Shown: in pieces, positions 60,040 to 64,000 of the stretch | Layout: each line of letters starts with the position of its first letter | Numbering within the stretch: position 1 is the first letter of the stretch | Assembly (NCBI GenBank): GCA_028533045.1 | Contig: JAQQAP010000023.1 | Coordinates: forward strand, 50,280-114,279 | Direction: 5' to 3' | Source: Spirochaetales bacterium | GTDB taxonomy: Bacteria; Spirochaetota; Spirochaetia; DSM-2461 | DNA: 64,000 bases | Notes under the pieces: generated by a model | Databases searched by the model: none | Seen by the model: the letters and a program-made list of their open reading frames with translations, nothing else | What the model was told of the DNA's origin: nothing | Program-made: the position numbers and the translations under genes

Positions 60040-60507
60040 ATGAAAAAATTATTACTACTAATCATAATCACTCTTACCCTACTGGCGGGCTGCAAAAACA
60101 AACCCCTCACCCGGGAAAAGTTGATCGAGAAGATCGAAAGGGGGGAGGATGTCACAGAAGTGAATGTTTCGGAAATTACCAATATGTCCCATATGTTCCA
60201 CGGAGCCGAATCGTTCAATCAGGATATTTCACAGTGGGACGTAAGCCAAGTCACCAACATGAATCATATGTTCGCCGGAGCCTCAACATTTAATCAGGAT
60301 ATCTCCGGGTGGGATGTGAGTAATGTGACCGATATGTCAGATATGTTCTCGTTTGCCAATTCCTTTAATCAGGATATCTCCGGATGGGATGTAAGCCGGG
60401 TTGAATCTATGCGATCAATGCTCTATGGGGCCGACTCCTTTAGTTATGATCTCTCCCACTGGGCCGACAATAGTATTCTATATGACGGTTATATGGATGA
60501 AAGATAA
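60040..60507 (+). CDS. Short BspA-like DUF285 repeat lipoprotein
   Basis: 155 residues from ATG 60040; lipobox LLAGC. N-cap (REKLIEKIERGEDVTEVNVS) and only three repeats, then the full C-cap ([19 protein letters not shown], ending GYMDER). The minimal complete member of the family: leader, cap, repeats, C-cap. Its leader is almost identical to that of the 53987 protein (MKKLLLLIIITLTLLAGCK). TAAGGAATTAC joins it to both neighbours. Confidence 0.88.
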   Translation: MKKLLLLIIITLTLLAGCKNKPLTREKLIEKIERGEDVTEVNVSEITNMSHMFHGAESFNQDISQWDVSQVTNMNHMFAGASTFNQDISGWDVSNVTDMSDMFSFANSFNQDISGWDVSRVESMRSMLYGADSFSYDLSHWADNSILYDGYMDER

Positions 60508-60517
60508 GGAATTACCA

Positions 60518-62500
60518 ATGAAAAAACTACTATTACTGATTACTATCACTTTTTCCCTACTGGCAAGCTGTAAAAGTGAACCTATTACCCGGGAAGAGCT
60601 GGTTGCCATGATTAAAGACGGTAAAGATGTGACGCAAGTCAATACATCGGAAATCACCGATATGAGTAACCTGTTCAAAGATAACAGAAAGTTCAATCAG
60701 GATATATCCCGATGGGATGTGAGTAGTGTCACCAATATGGGAGAGATGTTCTGCAGAGCAGAATCATTCAATCAGGATATTTCCCAGTGGGACGTGAGTA
60801 ATGTTACGAATATGTCAAGCATGTTTGCTAATACTATCTACTTTAATCAGGACATATCCGAATGGGATGTTAGTCAGGTCACCGATATGTCCAGTATGTT
60901 TTTTGTGGCAACTAGCTTCAATCAGGATATCTCGAAATGGGATGTGGGCAACGTCACCGATATGTCAAATATGCTTTATACGGCAACTGAATTCAATCAG
61001 GATATATCCGGATTGGATGTAAGCAATGTCACCGATATGAGTGGTATGTTCAGCAGGGCCTACTCCTTCAATCAGGATATTTCCCAGTGGGACGTGAGTA
61101 ATGTTACGAATATGTCAGATATGTTTGAAGATGCGAGAAACTTCAATCAGGATATCTCCGAATGGGATGTGGGCCAAGTCACCAATATGTCGTCCATGTT
61201 CTACGGAGCCTCTGCCTTTAATCAGGATATCTCCGGGTGGGATGTTTCGAAGGTAATCCGGTACGACACTTTTTATTCCGAAGATTATGGTGAAGTTTTA
61301 TCAGAGGAAAACTGCCCCCATTTTTTCCTTATTGGTAGAGAAAGGCTCATGAAGATGATCAAAGCCGGTGAAGATGTGACAAAGGTGGATACTTCGGCAA
61401 TCACCGATATGAGCGGACTGTTTGAATACTGTAAAGACTTCAATCAGGATATATCCGGTTGGGATGTGAGCCGAGTCACCAATATGGAATGGATGTTCTT
61501 ACATGCCAATTCTTTCAATCAGGACCTATCCTCATGGGATGTGAGTAATGTTACGAATATGTCATATATGTTTAAAGATGCGAAAGACTTCAATCAGGAT
61601 ATCTCAGGATGGGATGTGAGCAACGTCACCGATATGTCCTACATGTTCTGGAGGGCCGACTCCTTCAATCAGGAGATATCGGGTTGGGATGTAAGCCGAG
61701 TCCCCAATATGAGTGGCATGTTCTGCAGGGCCGAATCCTTCAATCAGGAGATATCGGGTTGGGATGTGAGCAACGTCACCGATATGTCCTACATGTTTTG
61801 GGGAGCTACTTCCTTCAATCAGGATCTTTCCGGCTGGGATGTTTCAAAAGTATCCGATTATGGATTTTTCAAGGGTGATTCCGCCTCTGTGAGTGAGGGA
61901 TTTTGCCCTTTGGCAAAGGAAAATTATCCCCCGTTCATACCTAAAAAAGTTACGGAAAGGCAACTGAGATGTATGGTAGAGGAAGGGGAAGATGTTTCAA
62001 TGGTTGATACATCGGAAATCACCGATATGAGCGGATTGTTTAGGGACCAGGAAGAGTTCAACCAGGACATTTCCGATTGGGATGTGAGCCAGGTGGAAGA
62101 CATGGCATATATGTTCAGCGGAGCCGATTCGTTCAATTGTGATATATCCGGATGGGATGTGAGCAATGTGTCTAACATGAAGGGCATGTTTCAGGAAGCC
62201 GATGCCTTTAATCAGGATATTTCCCGGTGGAATGTAAGCCGGGTGATTGACATGTCGTATATGTTCAAGGAAGCCGATTCGTTCAATTGTGATATATCCG
62301 GATGGGATGTGAGTAACGTTTGGTATATATCATACATGTTCTTCGAAGCGGACTCCTTCAATCAGGATATATCCGGATGGGACACAAGCAATATTTGTGA
62401 CTCCTACTACGCCATGTTAGGCGGGGCCGCATCCTATAGCTATGACATGTCCATGTGGCCTTACTATTATATTCTTTTCTATGATGAAGAGCCTAAATGA
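60518..62500 (+). CDS. Large BspA-like DUF285 repeat lipoprotein with three modules
   Basis: 660 residues from ATG 60518; lipobox LLASC. Three cap-repeat modules with 8, 6 and 5 repeats (19 in total). Linkers: 'YGEVLSEENCPHFFLIGRE' and 'SASVSEGFCPLAKENYPPF'. The C-terminus is not the usual C-cap but a diverged form ending YYYILFYDEEPK. Some repeats have NCD or NQE in place of NQD. Same module count and size as the signal-peptide type protein at 51365, but lipid anchored. Confidence 0.9.
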   Translation: MKKLLLLITITFSLLASCKSEPITREELVAMIKDGKDVTQVNTSEITDMSNLFKDNRKFNQDISRWDVSSVTNMGEMFCRAESFNQDISQWDVSNVTNMSSMFANTIYFNQDISEWDVSQVTDMSSMFFVATSFNQDISKWDVGNVTDMSNMLYTATEFNQDISGLDVSNVTDMSGMFSRAYSFNQDISQWDVSNVTNMSDMFEDARNFNQDISEWDVGQVTNMSSMFYGASAFNQDISGWDVSKVIRYDTFYSEDYGEVLSEENCPHFFLIGRERLMKMIKAGEDVTKVDTSAITDMSGLFEYCKDFNQDISGWDVSRVTNMEWMFLHANSFNQDLSSWDVSNVTNMSYMFKDAKDFNQDISGWDVSNVTDMSYMFWRADSFNQEISGWDVSRVPNMSGMFCRAESFNQEISGWDVSNVTDMSYMFWGATSFNQDLSGWDVSKVSDYGFFKGDSASVSEGFCPLAKENYPPFIPKKVTERQLRCMVEEGEDVSMVDTSEITDMSGLFRDQEEFNQDISDWDVSQVEDMAYMFSGADSFNCDISGWDVSNVSNMKGMFQEADAFNQDISRWNVSRVIDMSYMFKEADSFNCDISGWDVSNVWYISYMFFEADSFNQDISGWDTSNICDSYYAMLGGAASYSYDMSMWPYYYILFYDEEPK

Positions 62501-62546
62501 TTTGTCTGTGAAGGCACAATTATGCAATAGATGATGAGGAAAAACA

Positions 62547-63158
62547 ATGAAGAAACTATTATTACTAACAGTAATCACTCTTGCCCTGCTGGCAAGTTGT
62601 CAAAACAAACCCCTCACCCGGGAAAAGTTGATCAAGAAGATCGAAAGGGGGGAGGATGTCACAGAAGCGGATGTTTCGGAAATTACCGATATGTACAGGC
62701 TGTTTAAAAATAATTCCGAGTTCAATCAGGATATTTCCGGCTGGAATGTAGGCCAAGTTACCAATATGTCCGAGATGTTCTGCGGAGCCGAATCGTTTAA
62801 TCAGGATATTTCCGGCTGGGATGTGAGCCGGGTTACCAATATGTCCAGCATGTTTTGGGGAGCTTGGGAGTTTAATCAGGACATTACTATTTGGGATGTA
62901 AGTAGTGTCACCGACATGAGTGATATGTTCAATGAAGCCTCCTCCTTTAATTCGGATATCTCCGACTGGGATGTGAGCCAAGTCACCGATATGAGTGCCA
63001 TGTTCATGCGGGCCAAATCTTTTAATCAGGATATCTCCGGATGGGATGTAAGCCGGGTCGAATCTATGCGGTCAATGCTTTATAGAGCCGATTCTTTTAC
63101 CTATGATCTTTCCCAGTGGGCCGACAATGATATTCTGTATAATATGGATGAAAGATAA
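62547..63158 (+). CDS. BspA-like DUF285 repeat lipoprotein (five repeats)
   Basis: 203 residues; lipobox LLASC. N-cap (REKLIKKIERGEDVTEADVS), five repeats and the C-cap ending 'NDILYNMDER'. The last two repeats and C-cap share a 119-bp perfect match with the next gene (62982-63100 against 63882-64000) and near identity with the genes at 51365 and 53361. GAGGAAA precedes the ATG. Confidence 0.88.
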   Translation: MKKLLLLTVITLALLASCQNKPLTREKLIKKIERGEDVTEADVSEITDMYRLFKNNSEFNQDISGWNVGQVTNMSEMFCGAESFNQDISGWDVSRVTNMSSMFWGAWEFNQDITIWDVSSVTDMSDMFNEASSFNSDISDWDVSQVTDMSAMFMRAKSFNQDISGWDVSRVESMRSMLYRADSFTYDLSQWADNDILYNMDER

Positions 63159-63168
63159 GAAATTACTA

Positions 63169-63186
63169 ATGAAGAAACTATTATGA
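63169..63186 (+). pseudogene. Five-codon stub of a lipoprotein leader (MKKLL stop)
   Basis: The stop of the previous gene is followed by the usual joint and an ATG that starts MKKLL, as in the paralogues, but the sequence then switches after TATTA to the 5' leader of the signal-peptide type gene, giving a TGA. A recombination joint. Confidence 0.7.
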
Positions 63187-63203
63187 AAACAAGAGAGAGA
63201 AAG

Positions 63204-64000
63204 ATGAAACACAAATTATTACTGAACGCACTTATTTATATGAGTCTTACATTATGTACAACAGAGCTTTTTGCCGAGCCTGTCAGCAGAGATGAATTAA
63301 AGGAAATGATTAAAAACGGTGAAGATGTAACCCAGGTGGACACTTCTGAAATTACCGATATGAGTGGTATGTTCAGGTGGCGCGAATCTTTTAATCAGGA
63401 TATCTCCGGCTGGGATGTAAGCAACGTCACCAATATGAGTTATATGTTCGGGAATGCCGACTCCTTCAATCAGGATATATCCTCATGGGATGTAAGCCGG
63501 GTCACCGATATGAGAGATATGTTCTTCGTAGCCACATCCTTTAATCAGGATATTTCCCCGTGGGATGTTAGCAATGTCACCGATATGTCTGAAATGTTCT
63601 ATGGAGCCGAACTGTTTAATCAAGATATTTCCCAATGGGATGTGGGGAAGGTGACAAATATGAAGGGGATGTTTGAGAATAATTACGGTTCTTCCATGAA
63701 TCAGGATCTCTCCGGGTGGGATGTAAGCAATGTCACCAATATGGAAAGAATGTTCGCCGGAGCAGAATCGTTCAATCAGGATATTTCTCATTGGAATGTA
63801 TGCGGTGTAACTAATATGAGTTATATGTTTAATGGGGCTATAGCTTTCGATCAGGATATTTCTGGATGGGATGTGAGTAATGTCACCGATATGAGTGCCA
63901 TGTTCATGCGGGCCAAATCTTTTAATCAGGATATCTCCGGATGGGATGTAAGCCGGGTCGAATCTATGCGGTCAATGCTTTATAGAGCCGATTCTTTTAC
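63204..64000 (+). CDS. BspA-like DUF285 repeat surface protein, signal-peptide type (3' end outside window)
   Basis: 265 residues visible; continues past the window edge. Leader and N-cap (MKHKLLLNALIYMSLTLC..., AEPVSRDELKEMIKNGEDVT) are about 94% identical at DNA level to the gene at 50574, including the untranslated AAAACAAGAGAGAG leader. Eight repeats are present, one with an insertion (NNYGSSMNQD), and the last leads into the common C-cap (SMRSMLYRADSFT). Its 3' end is identical with that of the 62547 gene. Confidence 0.9.
   Translation, partial: MKHKLLLNALIYMSLTLCTTELFAEPVSRDELKEMIKNGEDVTQVDTSEITDMSGMFRWRESFNQDISGWDVSNVTNMSYMFGNADSFNQDISSWDVSRVTDMRDMFFVATSFNQDISPWDVSNVTDMSEMFYGAELFNQDISQWDVGKVTNMKGMFENNYGSSMNQDLSGWDVSNVTNMERMFAGAESFNQDISHWNVCGVTNMSYMFNGAIAFDQDISGWDVSNVTDMSAMFMRAKSFNQDISGWDVSRVESMRSMLYRADSF

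Larger units (their letters stand above)
50730..64000 (+). repeat. DUF285 75-bp coding repeat superarray (about 82 units in nine genes)
   Basis: Units of 75 bp (25 residues; 72 bp in parts of the gene at 53987) built on TTTAATCAGGATAT...TGGGATGT...ACCGATATG. By eye I count 7, 19, 5, 5, 11, 3, 19, 5 and 8 (to the window end) units in the genes at 50574, 51365, 53361, 53987, 58821, 60040, 60518, 62547 and 63204. The SH3b gene at 56741 and the AT-rich gene at 57872 interrupt the series. Confidence 0.93.

Noticed and set aside
50730..64000. Regularly spaced repeats resembling a CRISPR or satellite array
   Set aside because: The 75-bp period is in frame, the units encode DUF285 repeats and vary at synonymous sites; there are no unique spacers and no cas genes.
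49362..64000. Insertion sequence or phage explaining the duplications in the accessory island
   Set aside because: No transposase, integrase, resolvase or terminal inverted repeats were found; the joints are better explained by homologous recombination between repeats. Elements outside the window cannot be excluded.

Overview
The window looks like a chromosome segment of a free-living or host-associated spirochaete of the Spirochaetaceae/Spirochaetales type. The reasons are the diderm gene set (LptF/LptG, MurJ), the many secreted proteins with relaxed lipoboxes (FFSC, LFSC, LLAGC, LTSC), a CarD-ispD-ispF-nth unit, several lineage-restricted proteins with signal peptides, and moderate GC. This assignment is an inference from gene content; no rRNA is present. 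There is no transposase, integrase or CRISPR array.

Regions: (1) 1-11 kb: the 5' end of a HisZ-like gene, a LysM amidase, an HI0933/PP_4765-type flavoprotein, a transglutaminase-fold protein, and the complete dTDP-L-rhamnose set split into rfbC-rfbD-rfbB and a unit with a GGDEF-like protein, rfbA and a Wzz-type chain-length protein; a metallophosphoesterase lipoprotein lies between them on the other strand. (2) 11-15.7 kb, minus strand: tRNA-Cys, a secreted protein unit with rpiB, then carD-ispD-ispF-nth. (3) 15.8-35 kb, plus strand: the translation/RNA supercluster rimP-nusA-infB-rbfA-truB-rpsO-pnp, then dut, a propeller lipoprotein, lptF-lptG, tgt, murJ, a HEAT-repeat protein and pcnB. (4) 35-49 kb: a P-loop/Asp23-like protein, an RRM protein, an Rrf2 regulator, trmB, citrate synthase, a NamZ (DUF1343) unit with hisH-hisF, an RNHCP-rsgA pair behind a short leader ORF, clpP, a secreted putative metallopeptidase and purC. 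(5) 49.5-64 kb: an accessory island.

The accessory island is the most unusual part. It holds nine BspA-like (DUF285/PF03382, TIGR02167-like) genes, the last running off the window, with about 82 copies of a 25-residue repeat. They are mixed with three related SH3b secreted proteins (one fused to DUF285 repeats) and one AT-rich orphan gene. The genes are assembled from interchangeable parts: two kinds of secretion leader (lipoprotein or ordinary signal peptide), an N-cap, repeat blocks, an inter-block linker and a C-cap. Gene-to-gene joints of nearly identical sequence, a truncated gene whose tail is translated promoter DNA, a leftover repeat fragment with the same scar, a five-codon leader stub and a 119-bp perfect repeat all point to recent recombination. 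Four genes are preceded by a shared palindrome plus promoter. This looks like a recombining surface-protein cassette locus.

Elsewhere, several genes (carD, dut, pcnB, possibly a HAD phosphatase) have a promoter -10 box only 6-11 bases before the start codon and no Shine-Dalgarno, suggesting leaderless mRNAs. Other oddities are a zinc-ribbon tail on NusA, a GGYNNNR-type octapeptide tract in IF2, and the leader ORF/hairpin ahead of the RNHCP gene. No stretch above 300 bases is free of genes.
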